The translations under genes were made by a program, and so were the position numbers. Of a DNA stretch of 64,000 nt, positions 8,853-17,395 are shown piece by piece; positions within the stretch are counted from its first letter, which is position 1, and each line of letters begins with the position of its first letter. The stretch covers positions 1 through 64,000 of the forward strand of contig NZ_JBHUEE010000003.1 in NCBI RefSeq assembly GCF_042680605.1. The letters run 5' to 3'. Origin of the DNA: Allobogoriella deserti. Lineage in GTDB: Bacteria > Actinomycetota > Actinomycetes > Actinomycetales > Actinomycetaceae. The notes below the pieces were generated by a model, which saw nothing but the letters and a program-made list of their open reading frames with translations, did not search any database and was not told where the DNA came from.

Positions 8853-8897
8853 GCGGGAGTCCTTCCGGGAGGACGCGGCGAGGTTCGCGCGAAAGCA

Positions 8898-8927
8898 GTT
8901 ATACCCGACCTCTTAAGTAGGGAACAA
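8898..8927 (-). promoter_or_regulatory. Promoter of the TauE/SafE gene with embedded Rrf2-type operator
   Basis: On the minus strand, -35 TTGTTC (8922-8927) and -10 TATAAC (8898-8903) are separated by 18 bp. The spacer holds the near-palindrome CCTACTTAAGAGG (8909-8921, centred on CTTAAG). A repressor bound there would occlude RNA polymerase. The adjacent Rrf2 protein is the obvious candidate. Confidence 0.6.
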
Positions 8928-9001
8928 CACCTGGCTCGGCATGTCCGGTGCCAGGAGGAGGGAGCGGCCTCGCCGCTAGAGCGTCACGACCGGTCTTGGT
9001 G

Positions 9002-9460
9002 TCACGGGTTCGACCACGCCGATTCCTCCCGGGTCAGCGCCCTGACGACGTCGGGCATGGCCCGTTGAGCGAGATCGGCCACCGTGACGGTCTCGAGCAC
9101 CGCACGCACGTTCGCCCGCAACGCCACCCAGACAGCGGGCAGGTCGGCGGCAGCGCCGGCGTACTCCAGTTCCGGCGGGCGCTCTCCACGGACGAACACC
9201 AAGGGCCCGTCGACCGCACGGACGACGTCTGCCACCGTGATCTCCGCGGCGGGCCGGGCGAGCCGGTACCCGCCGCGTGGGCCGCGCCGACTCGCCACGA
9301 TGCCGTCACGCTTCAGCGCGGTGAGAATGCCTTCGAGGAATCGGTGCGGAATGTGCTGCGCGGCCGCGAGCGCCTCGGCGGCGACGGCGCCGTCCTCGCT
9401 CGCGGCGGCGAGCTCGGCCGCGGCACGCACCGCATAGTCGGCTCTGGCAGAAATCCTCAT
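9002..9460 (-). CDS. Rrf2 family transcriptional regulator
   Basis: A 152-residue winged-helix regulator beginning MRISARADYAVRAAAELA, the hallmark N-terminus of Rrf2 proteins. The recognition region is QHIPHRFLEGILTALKRDGIV and the wing is SRRGPRGGYRLARP. The three-Cys Fe-S ligand cluster of IscR/NsrR is absent (there is no Cys at all), so it probably senses a small molecule, as CymR/CysR-type members do, rather than an iron-sulfur state. The same-strand gene downstream is the TauE/SafE permease with a palindromic operator. It is divergent from the LCP gene, with only about 31 bp between starts. Confidence 0.85.
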   Translation of the reverse strand: MRISARADYAVRAAAELAAASEDGAVAAEALAAAQHIPHRFLEGILTALKRDGIVASRRGPRGGYRLARPAAEITVADVVRAVDGPLVFVRGERPPELEYAGAAADLPAVWVALRANVRAVLETVTVADLAQRAMPDVVRALTREESAWSNP

Positions 9461-9491
9461 GATTGCATCCTCTCGCGCCTACCCTGGACCG

Positions 9492-10730
9492 GTGCGCGCC
9501 GACCAGGAAGAACACCCCAGACACGCTCGTCGCTTGGGCCGCTCTCGGCGCGCCGCCGTCGCGGGCCGCCTCGGCCTGGCGGTCCTCGCTCTGGCACTCG
9601 CGGTGCCGACCGCCGTCGTCACGGACCTGCGTAACCAGGTGACCGAGATCGACGTCGACGACCTCGTCGACGCGCCGTCGAACGCGGACGGGCAGGCGGA
9701 CGAGCCCGGTGATCCGAACGCCGGTGAGCCGTTGAACATCCTCATCATCGGCTCCGACAGCCGTCAGGGCGAGGGCAACCACGTCGACGACGAGACCTCC
9801 GTGCTCGCCGACACGCACATCGTGGCCCACGTCGCCGCCGACCGCTCGCGCGCCGAACTCGTCTCCGTCCCGCGCGACACGATGGTGGAGATCCCGGACT
9901 GCCGGACCACGTCCGGTGACGTGATCCCCGCACGATTCGGCATGTTCAACAGCGCCTTCGCCTACGCCTGGCAGGCCGGGCAGGACCACGAGTCCGCCGT
10001 CGCGTGCGACATCAATCTCGTCCAGCATCTGACGGGGCTCACGCTCGACGGGTTCGTTCTCGTCGAGATGGGTGGGTTCGTGGACATGGTCGATGCGCTC
10101 GGCGGCATCGACATCTGCATCCCGGAACCGATCGACGCCCCGAAGGCGCAACTGACCCTCGACGCCGGGCAGCAGGTGCTCGACGGCACGGACGCCCTCG
10201 GGTACGCCCGAGCACGAGTCGGCGTGGGCGACGGCACCGACCCCGAGCGCATCGAGCGTCAGCAGCACCTGATGTCGGCATTCGTCGACGACGTGCTCTC
10301 CCACAATGTGCTGTTCGACGCCCCCGAGCTCTACGGCATGGCTCAGGCGGCGCTGCGCTCACTGAGCGTCAGCCCGAGCCTGAACTCATTGCCGGACCTG
10401 GCTGGTCTCGGCTTCGCGATGCAGGGGCTGAGGTCCGAGGACGTCACGTTCGTCACGACACCGACCGAGCCGTATCCGCTCGACACGAACCGCCTGCAGT
10501 GGACGGACGAGACGGACGAGATCTGGCAGCGCCTGCGAGCCGATGAGCCCCTCGCGGGCGAGGCGGAGGACGAGGCCGCGACCGACTACTCGCCCGAGGA
10601 CCCGACGGGTGACTCCAGCGACGAGGAGCCCGAAGCCGAGGAAACCGCCGGCGAGGAGACGACACCGGAAGAGACGCCCGCCGACGACGGTTTCGGCGAC
10701 TCGGCCAAGGACCTCAACACCGCCTGCTGA
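9492..10730 (+). CDS. LCP (LytR-CpsA-Psr) family cell-wall glycopolymer ligase
   Basis: A 412-residue membrane-anchored extracytoplasmic protein of a family that attaches anionic or glycan polymers to peptidoglycan. A short Arg-rich cytoplasmic N-tail is followed by one span (LGLAVLALALAVPTAVV). The LCP domain shows LNILIIGSDSR (about 78-88), the catalytic-core Arg/Asp motif SVPRDTMVEIPDC (about 134-146), DMVDALGGIDICIP and ALGYARARVG. The C-terminal 60 residues are acidic and low-complexity and end LNTAC. I chose GTG 9492; an ATG at 9459 would overlap the start of the divergent Rrf2 gene. Confidence 0.85.
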   Translation: MRADQEEHPRHARRLGRSRRAAVAGRLGLAVLALALAVPTAVVTDLRNQVTEIDVDDLVDAPSNADGQADEPGDPNAGEPLNILIIGSDSRQGEGNHVDDETSVLADTHIVAHVAADRSRAELVSVPRDTMVEIPDCRTTSGDVIPARFGMFNSAFAYAWQAGQDHESAVACDINLVQHLTGLTLDGFVLVEMGGFVDMVDALGGIDICIPEPIDAPKAQLTLDAGQQVLDGTDALGYARARVGVGDGTDPERIERQQHLMSAFVDDVLSHNVLFDAPELYGMAQAALRSLSVSPSLNSLPDLAGLGFAMQGLRSEDVTFVTTPTEPYPLDTNRLQWTDETDEIWQRLRADEPLAGEAEDEAATDYSPEDPTGDSSDEEPEAEETAGEETTPEETPADDGFGDSAKDLNTAC

Positions 10731-10739
10731 GACGAGGCG

Positions 10740-11705
10740 TTAACTCTCGACTGCCGGCTCGTCCGGGGCAGAGATCGACAGGACGGCCTCGACCACCGTC
10801 GCGCGCTCCTCGAGCTGCGCCTCAAGCCGCCGCAACCGAGGTCCCACCTCGTGCTCCGGGACGTCACCGACGAGGTCGACGTTCGCCACGAGCAGCACCC
10901 GTCGCGGTCCTTCGAACTGCACGTGCAAGCGCGTCACCCGAGCGATCTCCGGGTGCTCGCGCAACGCTGCGAGAACCGCGCGGCGTGAATCGGGGTCGAG
11001 CGCGACGCCGACGAGGAAGGCTCGGTTGCGGTCGAAGAGGATGACCGCGATGACGCCCAGGAGGATCCCGACCAGGATCGACCCGAGCGCATCCGGCACC
11101 GGGGATCCGGTGAGGTCATGCGCCAGGACACCCCCGGCCGCGATGAGAATGCCGACGATCGCGGCGAAGTCCTCGGCAAAGACGGCGCGCAACGTCGGGT
11201 CCGAGGTGCGCAGCGCGTGCTCGAGGAGGTCGCGGCGAACCTGCCGTGCCTCGCGGCGCATCTGCCGGAATGCCTGGAGGAACGACGTCCCCTCGAAGAT
11301 CAGCGCGATCGCGAAGACAACGTAGGCGACCGCGAAGTTCGACGCCGGCTCCGGTTCGGTCAGTTCCTGAACGCCGTGCATGATCGAGACCGCCGCGCCG
11401 GCGACGAACAGCCCGACGGCGGCCATCATCGATCACACGTACGCCTCGCGCCCATAGCCGGCCGGATGGTCGGCGTCGGCGCGGCGGGCCGCGCGGCGGT
11501 CCGCCACCATGAGGAAGACCTCGTTGCCGGTGTCCGCCCACGAGTGCGCCGCCTCAGCCACCATCGACGCGGCTCCCGTGAACACGGCCGCTACGGACTT
11601 GGCCACGGCGATGAGCAGATTGGCACCGAACGCCAAGAGCACGGTGAGGCTGATAGCGGAAACCTCCTCGCTCCGGTCTCGGGTCGCCACGTCCGCACCA
11701 GCCAT
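10740..11705 (-). pseudogene. Cation diffusion facilitator (CDF) transporter interrupted by one in-frame TGA
   Basis: Read without interruption, 321 residues match a CDF metal/proton antiporter: span 2 with AEAAHSWADTGNE, the loop HPAGYGREAYV, span 5 with FAEDFAAIVG, and a C-terminal cytoplasmic domain (about 220-310). Codon 91 (11433-11435) is TGA where the family has Trp (the Y-x-W-S before span 3); the frame is identical on both sides, so one G-to-A change of TGG explains it. As written the gene gives a 90-residue fragment, plus a possible internal ORF from ATG 11429. It may be a recent pseudogene, a sequencing error or a readthrough site. Confidence 0.75.
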
Positions 11706-11794
11706 GGCGTCAAACTACGCCCGTCCCCTCCCTGACGCCGAGGTGTGACTCAGGCACGGGTAGACAACCCTGAGCGACGTCGACATACTTGCTA

Positions 11795-11823
11795 TTGACG
11801 ATCTAGTCAGTCGACTTTATTGG
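11795..11823 (+). promoter_or_regulatory. Candidate promoter for the second TauE/SafE gene
   Basis: The -35 TTGACG (11795-11800) and a weak -10 TATTGG (11818-11823) have a 17-bp spacer, about 28 bp before GTG 11852. The spacer contains the palindrome AGTCGACT. Confidence 0.35.
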
Positions 11824-11851
11824 CACGTGTCTCCGACCCTGAGGGAAGAGC

Positions 11852-12817
11852 GTGGGACTCCTCGTCATCGCCGTCGTCGCGGGATTTGCGGCGCAGATGG
11901 TCAACGGCAGCCTCGGGATGGGCTTCGGGACCATCACCGCCACCGTCCTCCTCGGCCTGGGGATAGCACCCGCCCTCGCCTCGGCGTCGATCAACCTCGC
12001 CACGGTCGCCTCCGACGTCGTCAGCGGCGTCGCGCATCACCGGCTCGGCAACGTGCACTGGCCGACGGCACTGGCACTCGGCATCCCTGGCGCGATCGGC
12101 GGGTTCGCCGGCGCCTGGGCCCTGACGAGTCTGGCGAATCTCGATGCCGCGACACCGGTGACGAGCGGTCTGCTCATCGGCCTCGGCCTCGTCATCGTAT
12201 GGCGGTTCGTCCGGAGCGGCGAACGGGCGCGCACCGGCGTCGCTGCGCAGCGGCCGCGCACGGTTGCCGCTCCCCCGACCGGCCTGGTCGGCGGATTCCT
12301 CAACGCGGTCGGCGGAGGAGGCTGGGGCCCGGTGGCCATGCCCGTCATGCTCACCAGCTCTCGGCTCGCGCCGCACCAGGTCGTCGGATCGGTCTCAGTC
12401 GGGGAGATCTTCGCCGCCGGAGCGGCCGTGATCGGGTTCTGGGTCACGCTGCCGGACGGCATGGCCGTGGTGTGGCCGCTCGTGATCGGGCTCGCCGCCG
12501 GCGGCATGGCCGCGGCCCCGCTCGCGGCCTGGTTGACCCGCAAACTCCCGACGGCGCATCTCGGCGCGACCATCGGCTTCCTCGTCGTGGCCCTCAACCT
12601 GCGCACCTTCTCGGGCGCGCTGGATCTCCCGACGGCGGTGACCGCGTCTGCGCTGGTCCTCGTGGTCGCCGCGTGGGTGGCGAGTGTCGTCGTCACCCTG
12701 CGACGCTCGGCCACTGGCGCGTCCCGGCCCGTTCCGGACGCTCCGGACCCGGCGCCCAGCGCGACGAACGCGGACCGGGTGGACCCCGACGAACTCGAAC
12801 CGGCTCGCCTGGTCTGA
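11852..12817 (+). CDS. TauE/SafE family permease, second copy
   Basis: A 321-residue polytopic membrane protein. Motif QMVNGSLGMGFGTITATVLL (about residues 13-32) and NAVGGGGWGPVAMPVMLTSS mirror the TauE/SafE protein at 7929-8852, as does HHRLGNVHWPTALALGIPGAIG versus SHWRFGNVDWSVVRRIALPGAIG. The two are probably paralogues within one subfamily. The GTG start at 11852 follows GAGGGAAGAG. A Pro/Asp-rich tail of about 35 residues ends the protein. No Rrf2 gene is adjacent here, so the copies may be regulated differently. Confidence 0.85.
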   Translation: MGLLVIAVVAGFAAQMVNGSLGMGFGTITATVLLGLGIAPALASASINLATVASDVVSGVAHHRLGNVHWPTALALGIPGAIGGFAGAWALTSLANLDAATPVTSGLLIGLGLVIVWRFVRSGERARTGVAAQRPRTVAAPPTGLVGGFLNAVGGGGWGPVAMPVMLTSSRLAPHQVVGSVSVGEIFAAGAAVIGFWVTLPDGMAVVWPLVIGLAAGGMAAAPLAAWLTRKLPTAHLGATIGFLVVALNLRTFSGALDLPTAVTASALVLVVAAWVASVVVTLRRSATGASRPVPDAPDPAPSATNADRVDPDELEPARLV

Positions 12818-12846
12818 GCGTCTCGACACACGCCTGGCCACAGACG

Positions 12847-12880
12847 AAAAAGCTCTCGTCCAACGTCGTGGACGAGAGCT
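12847..12880 (-). terminator. Rho-independent terminator of tRNA-Arg
   Basis: On the minus strand AGCTCTCGTCC (12870-12880) pairs with GGACGAGAGCT (12851-12861) over 11 bp with an 8-base loop, followed by TTTT (12847-12850). It lies 5 bp beyond the tRNA 3' end. Confidence 0.9.
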
Positions 12881-12885
12881 CCCTG

Positions 12886-12958
12886 CGCGCCCGGAGGGAC
12901 TCGAACCCCCAACCTTCTGATCCGTAGTCAGATGCTCTATCCATTGAGCTACGGGCGC
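12886..12958 (-). tRNA. tRNA-Arg (anticodon ACG)
   Basis: A 73-nt cloverleaf: acceptor GCGCCCG/CGGGCGC with discriminator G, D-arm AGCTCAATGGATAGAGC, anticodon loop CTACGGA (ACG, wobble inosine expected) and T-arm GGGGGTTCGAGTCCCTC. The 3' CCA is not encoded. Confidence 0.97.
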
Positions 12959-13141
12959 AGGACCCCGAAAAGGGCCGAGGTCGACTCTAGCGCGACCGCT
13001 CACCCGCCACCAAGCGGGCCTCGCGTGAGAGTGGTCACCGACATGGTTCTCGGGGATGATCATCCGGTCGGCCGCGGCGCCGGTCATGCGTGGCACGCGG
13101 CGTCGGCACACGGCTCGGCACACGGCGAGGGAGGCGAGACG

Positions 13142-13585
13142 ATGGCGTTCGACGTCGAAGTACGCAACGTCGACGGGCAGGTCACCGCGCTCGGTAGCGC
13201 GGGACCGTACACGCTCGTCGTGGACCGTCCGCGGTCGGCGGGTGGCGGCGGGCAGGGCTTCAGCGGTGGCGAGCTGCTCCATCTCGCGGTCGCCGCGTGC
13301 ATCTCGAACGACCTGTTCCGGGAGGCCGGTGGCCGGGGCCTGCGTCTGCATCGGGTGCTCGTCCATGTCGACGGCGATTTCTCGGGCACTCCGGCGACAT
13401 CCACCGGCATCACCTACGACGTCGAGCTCTCGGGCGAGGCTGACGAGGAGGTGCTGCGCGACCTCATTGCGCACGTGGACACCATCGCGGAGATCCCGGC
13501 GACGCTCCGTGCGGGTACGTCGGTAGCGCTCCGCTCGGCCACGACGACGTCGCTTCCCGTGGCGGCCGGGCGGGAGGAGCTGTGA
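13142..13585 (+). CDS. OsmC/Ohr family protein
   Basis: A 147-residue OsmC-fold protein, a family of thiol peroxidases and related proteins. The first catalytic region is FSGGELLHLAVAACISNDLFREA with the conserved Cys. The second Cys normally found in Ohr/OsmC (in a C-P-V/x-S-x-A-T context) is missing: the matching segment reads AEIPATLRAGTSVAL. Peroxidase activity of the two-Cys kind is therefore doubtful. ATG 13142 follows GGGAGGCGAGACG; the longer frame starts inside the tRNA and was rejected. It overlaps the SDR gene by GTGA, so the two are co-transcribed. Confidence 0.8.
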   Translation: MAFDVEVRNVDGQVTALGSAGPYTLVVDRPRSAGGGGQGFSGGELLHLAVAACISNDLFREAGGRGLRLHRVLVHVDGDFSGTPATSTGITYDVELSGEADEEVLRDLIAHVDTIAEIPATLRAGTSVALRSATTTSLPVAAGREEL

Positions 13586-14403
13586 CGCGCTACGCCGGTC
13601 AGATCGCGCTCGTCACTGGCGCAGCTCACGGCATCGGCGCCGCGGCGGCGCGGCGCCTGCACGGCGAGGGCGCCACCGTGGTCCTCGCCGATCACGACGC
13701 CGAGGCGGCGGCGCACCTCGAGACGGAGCTCGGCGAGCGAGCGACGGCGGTGCCGTGCGACGTGCACGACTCCTCCGCCGTCGACAACGCCTTCGCCGCC
13801 GTCGCACAGCAATACGGACGGCTCGACCAGCTCGTCACCGTGGCCGGCGGATCACGCCCGATGCACGACCTCACCGAGATGACGGACGAGTTCTGGAACG
13901 ACCTGATCGATCTCAACCTCACCGGTGTCGTGCGCTGCGTGCGCGCTGCGGTGCCGCTCCTGCGCCGTAGCGAACGCCCCGCCATCGTCATGGTCTCCTC
14001 GGTCAACGGCCTGGCGGCGTTCGGGGAAGAGCCCTACAGCGCGGCCAAGGCCGGCCTGTCGAACCTCGCGCAGAACCTCGCGGTGCGGTACGGGCCCGAC
14101 GGCATCACGGTGACGGTGGTGGCGCCGGGCACGATCCGCACGCGGGTGTGGGACGAGCAGCAGGCGGCCCTGGCGGCGGCTCGGGAGCTCGTGCCGCTCG
14201 GCCGGGTGGGCCGGCCGGAGGACATCGCCGCCGCGATCGCCTTCCTCGGTTCGGCCGACGCCCGGTGGATCACCGGGGTGACGCTGCCGGTCGACGGCGG
14301 CGCCACTGCGGGGCCGCGGCAGTTCATGCGGTACCTCACCGAGGAGCCGAGCCGTACACGATCGACCAATCGGCACGAGATCGACGAGTCGGCACACGAG
14401 TGA
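13582..14403 (+). CDS. SDR family NAD(P)-dependent oxidoreductase
   Basis: A 273-residue Rossmann-fold short-chain dehydrogenase. The cofactor motif is TGAAHGIGAA (about residues 12-21), with an Asp after beta-2 (VLADHDAE), which favours NAD over NADP. The catalytic residues are Ser in VSSVNG, Tyr-x-x-x-Lys in YSAAKAGLSN, and the C-terminal WITGVTLPVDGG. The substrate is unknown. The start GTG overlaps the OsmC stop. The last codons (NRHEIDESAHE) and the TGA at 14401-14403 lie within a 19-bp-period repeat, so the natural tail has probably been replaced. Confidence 0.85.
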   Translation: MTRYAGQIALVTGAAHGIGAAAARRLHGEGATVVLADHDAEAAAHLETELGERATAVPCDVHDSSAVDNAFAAVAQQYGRLDQLVTVAGGSRPMHDLTEMTDEFWNDLIDLNLTGVVRCVRAAVPLLRRSERPAIVMVSSVNGLAAFGEEPYSAAKAGLSNLAQNLAVRYGPDGITVTVVAPGTIRTRVWDEQQAALAAARELVPLGRVGRPEDIAAAIAFLGSADARWITGVTLPVDGGATAGPRQFMRYLTEEPSRTRSTNRHEIDESAHE

Positions 14404-14412
14404 CGAGTCGCG
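14361..14412. repeat. 19-bp-period repeat, family A, locus 1
   Basis: AATCGG, AGTCGG and AGTCGC cores lie at 14368, 14387 and 14406, exactly 19 bp apart. The array ends TGACGAGTCGCG. It overlaps the SDR 3' end and supplies its TGA through GCA-CAC-GAG-TGA. Confidence 0.7.
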
Positions 14413-14429
14413 GGGCGGGGCGGGTCGGG

Positions 14430-15293
14430 TCAGTGACGCTCGAGATGCTCGGCGAGGAAGCGGCGCGCGTCGGCGGCGAGCGCTTGGCTGTCCGTCCACA
14501 GGTTGCGCCAGATCGCCAGCGTGCTCGACAGCGCCGGGTGAACCACCTCGGAGGAGAAGGACTCGAAGGTGACGACGCCGTCGTAGTCGACCTCACGCAA
14601 CGCCGGGAGGAACTCGTCCCAGTGCACGTTGCCCGTCCCGAGCGGACCACGGTGCGACTCACCCACGTGGACGTAGCCGAGCTTGCCGGCGCCGGCCGCG
14701 GCGAGGACCGGGTCACGCATGTTCCGCTCCTCGATGTGCATGTGGTACGTGTCCAGGTGCGCCACGACGTTCTCGCGGCCGACCTGCTCGATGTAGGCGA
14801 GCGTCTGCTCCGTGGTGTTGAGGATGTTCGTCTCGTACCGGTTGCAGAACTCCAGTCCGAGCCGGATCCCGGACGCGGCCGCCTCGTCGGCGAGGTCGGC
14901 GAGGACCCGTTGCGAGTTCGCCAGGCCCCGATCCGTGACCGGCTGGTGGTACTTGTGCAGGGCGGAGAAGATGACGCCGCACAGGATGTCGCCGCCGAGG
15001 TCTCGGACGAGGTGCAGGGCGTCGAAGAGCCGGCGCCGGCCGGCCGCGACGATGTCGGTGTCCTCGCTGGAGACGTCGGTGGAGGCGTCCAGCCCCAGCG
15101 AGGCGGTCGCGCCCAGCCCGTGCTCCTGCAGCAGCTCGGCCGTCATGGCGACGTCGAGCTGGGAGGGGTCCATGGCGGTGAGTTCGATGAGGTCGTACCC
15201 CGCCTTCGCCGTCGACTCGATGGCGAAGCGGGCGCTGGCCTCGCTCCAGTCCCCCACCCAGACCATGCTGTGGATGCCGAATCTCATGACCAC
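14430..15293 (-). CDS. Ketose 3-epimerase family TIM-barrel (tagatose/psicose 3-epimerase-like)
   Basis: A 287-residue sugar isomerase/epimerase with the metal and substrate residues of the D-tagatose/D-allulose 3-epimerase family: first Glu in LEFCNRYETN (about 150-158), Asp and His in HLDTYHMHIEE, His and Arg in VHVGESHRGP, and the last Glu in VVTFESFS. The N-terminus FGIHSMVWVGDWS is also typical. It is the last gene of the importer operon that starts at 20048, 21 bp after the permease stop, so it probably epimerises the imported sugar. ATG 15293 or the Met two codons later may be used. Confidence 0.8.
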   Translation of the reverse strand: MVMRFGIHSMVWVGDWSEASARFAIESTAKAGYDLIELTAMDPSQLDVAMTAELLQEHGLGATASLGLDASTDVSSEDTDIVAAGRRRLFDALHLVRDLGGDILCGVIFSALHKYHQPVTDRGLANSQRVLADLADEAAASGIRLGLEFCNRYETNILNTTEQTLAYIEQVGRENVVAHLDTYHMHIEERNMRDPVLAAAGAGKLGYVHVGESHRGPLGTGNVHWDEFLPALREVDYDGVVTFESFSSEVVHPALSSTLAIWRNLWTDSQALAADARRFLAEHLERH

Positions 15294-15314
15294 TCCTTGT
15301 CGTGTCCGTAGCCG

Positions 15315-16406
15315 TCAGGTGGTGCCGTACCGGCGCGAGGTCACCCCGTTGAGTAGGGCCGCACCGATGAGGATCAGGCCCAGGGCCAGCAGTTGAACCT
15401 GCGAGGCAATGTTCCCGGCGAAGAGCAGCAGGATGCCGGCATCGAGCCACACCACCAGCAGGGCCGCCCCGACCACACCGGCGACACGGCCGATGCCACC
15501 GGTGATGGCGACGCCGCCGAGCACCGCGATGGTGATGGCGGGCAGGGCCATGCCGTTCCCGGCCGTTCCGGCGTCCGGCCGGGCCGAGGCGAACTGGGAG
15601 ACCGTGACGACGGCGACCAGACCGGAGATCGCCCCGGAGATGATGAACGCCCAGGCGCGGGTGCGGCGTACGTCCAGCCCCGCCCACATGCTCGCGACGT
15701 CGTTCGTGCCGACGGCGTAGAGCTTGCGCCCGTAGAGGAAACGCGAGACCAGCAGCCACACGGCGACGACGGTGGGCAGGAGGAAGAGGAAGACCCCGCC
15801 GGGGACCAGCGGGACATACGGACCGATGAGAGGCAGCTCCACCGACCGGGAGAGCGAGTACAACCCCTGGATCGGCTCGGTGTTGACGGGGCGCTGGTCA
15901 TTCACGGTCAAGGCAATGGACCAGTAGCCGTAATAGGTCGCGAGCGTGGCGATGAGCGGCGGGAAACCGAGACCGGCGACGAGGAAACCGTTGAACCCGC
16001 CGAGGACCGCCCCCGCCAGCACCGTGGCCACGAGCGCCACCGGCAACGGCCATCCCCAGACCCCGTAGCTGAACCCGAAGAACATCCCGGCGAGCGAGAC
16101 GATCGAGCCGACGGACAAGTCGATCGCGCCACGCCCGGTGAGGATGACGACGAGCTCGGCCAGCGCCAGCATGGTCAGCGGAACAGCGTTGATGAGCACC
16201 GCGGACATGTAGTCGAAGTTGTAGCTGGCGGAGAGCCGGCCCGCGGCGTCCAGGCTGAACATCACGGCGAGGACGACGGCGATGAGCACCGCGAGCAGTG
16301 CCAGCCGCTGGGTGAGCAGGGTGCGCAGGAGCCGAGCGGCGAGCGACTCGCGCTCGTCGGCGGCCCCACCCGGCGCCGGCGCCGGGGAGCTGGTCGTGGT
16401 GGTCAT
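15315..16406 (-). CDS. Sugar ABC transporter permease (RbsC/RhaQ type), second subunit
   Basis: A 363-residue permease of the BPD_transp_2 family. After an Ala/Pro/Ser-rich N-tail, about nine or ten spans follow. Family motifs are VVILTGRGAIDLSVGSIVSLAGM and ITIAVLGGVAITGGIGRVAG near the C-terminus. The start ATG at 16404-16406 overlaps the stop of the upstream permease by ATGA. The open frame runs upstream to 17813, but that part is Arg/His-rich out-of-frame translation of the neighbouring genes. Confidence 0.88.
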   Translation of the reverse strand: MTTTTSSPAPAPGGAADERESLAARLLRTLLTQRLALLAVLIAVVLAVMFSLDAAGRLSASYNFDYMSAVLINAVPLTMLALAELVVILTGRGAIDLSVGSIVSLAGMFFGFSYGVWGWPLPVALVATVLAGAVLGGFNGFLVAGLGFPPLIATLATYYGYWSIALTVNDQRPVNTEPIQGLYSLSRSVELPLIGPYVPLVPGGVFLFLLPTVVAVWLLVSRFLYGRKLYAVGTNDVASMWAGLDVRRTRAWAFIISGAISGLVAVVTVSQFASARPDAGTAGNGMALPAITIAVLGGVAITGGIGRVAGVVGAALLVVWLDAGILLLFAGNIASQVQLLALGLILIGAALLNGVTSRRYGTT

Positions 16407-17395
16407 CGGGCACGCCTCCGTTCCCGCATCAGGTCCGTGCCGACGGCGATGACGATGCACAGACCCACGAAGAGATTGGCGAGCTGGGACGGCCAGCCGA
16501 GCTGTGTCACACCGGAGCGCACCGTCTGGACCAGCAGCGCTCCGAGGACGCTGCCGAGGACCGAGCCGCGGCCGCCGGTGATCGAGGTACCTCCGATGAC
16601 GACGGCGGCGATCACCGCGAGCTCCTGCCCGCGGCCGACGTTCTGGTCCAGGGTCGAGGTACCCCCGGCGAGGGTCATGCAGGCGGCGAGGCCGACCAGC
16701 ACGCCGGTGAGGACATAGGCACTCATGATCCGCCGGCCGACCGGGATGCCGGCGAGGCGGGCCGAGCGCTGATCGCCGCCGATCGCGTAGAAGTGACGGC
16801 CGCTCGGCATGTGCCGGATGTACCACCACGCCGCGGCGACGATGAGCAGCATCAGCAGGAAGCTGTGCGGGACACCGAGGGTACGCCCGGCCTCGCCGCG
16901 GCCGAGGAAGGCGAAGGCGGCGGGGATGTTGTTCACCGTCTGGGAGTCGAAGATCCGCAGACCGATGAATTGGAACAGGTTCGCGGTGCCGAAGGTGATG
17001 ATGATGGCGTGGACCCGGCCGTAGACGATGAGCAACCCGTTGATCGCGCCGAGCAGTCCGCCCAGGCCCAGGGAGACGAGCAACGCCGGGAGCATCGGCA
17101 GGCCGGTGCCGACCAGCAGCTTCGCCGTCACCACGCTGCAGACCATGAGCGAGGCAGCGACCGAGATGTCGATGCCTCCGCTGACGATGACCAGGGTCAT
17201 GCCGACGGCGATCACCGCCACCGGCGCCAACCGCACGAGAAGCGGCTGGAGGGACGCCGCCGTCCCGAACGAAGGCGTCACCAGCGTCAGCATCAGCCAC
17301 AGTGCGGCGATGACGCCGATGAGGACGAGCTCCTGGCCGGTCACCGGCGGCGGCAGGATGCGCCGACGGCCCCGGCCGGTCGTAAGCGTGGTCAT
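16403..17395 (-). CDS. Sugar ABC transporter permease (RbsC/RhaP type), first subunit
   Basis: A 330-residue BPD_transp_2 permease, partner of the preceding entry in a heterodimeric channel. It carries GMTLVIVSGGIDISVAASLMV (about residues 61-81) and IAAVVIGGTSITGGRGSVLGS, the two family signatures. The start overlaps the ATPase stop (17392-17395) by four bases and its stop overlaps the next permease start, so translation of ATPase and both permeases is probably coupled. Two distinct permeases fit the rhamnose and AI-2 importer layout rather than the single-permease ribose layout. Confidence 0.88.
   Translation of the reverse strand: MTTLTTGRGRRRILPPPVTGQELVLIGVIAALWLMLTLVTPSFGTAASLQPLLVRLAPVAVIAVGMTLVIVSGGIDISVAASLMVCSVVTAKLLVGTGLPMLPALLVSLGLGGLLGAINGLLIVYGRVHAIIITFGTANLFQFIGLRIFDSQTVNNIPAAFAFLGRGEAGRTLGVPHSFLLMLLIVAAAWWYIRHMPSGRHFYAIGGDQRSARLAGIPVGRRIMSAYVLTGVLVGLAACMTLAGGTSTLDQNVGRGQELAVIAAVVIGGTSITGGRGSVLGSVLGALLVQTVRSGVTQLGWPSQLANLFVGLCIVIAVGTDLMRERRRAR

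Noticed and set aside
11433..11435. TGA as a selenocysteine codon
   Set aside because: The family position is Trp in the cytoplasmic-side loop, not a redox site, and no SECIS-like stem follows that I can see.
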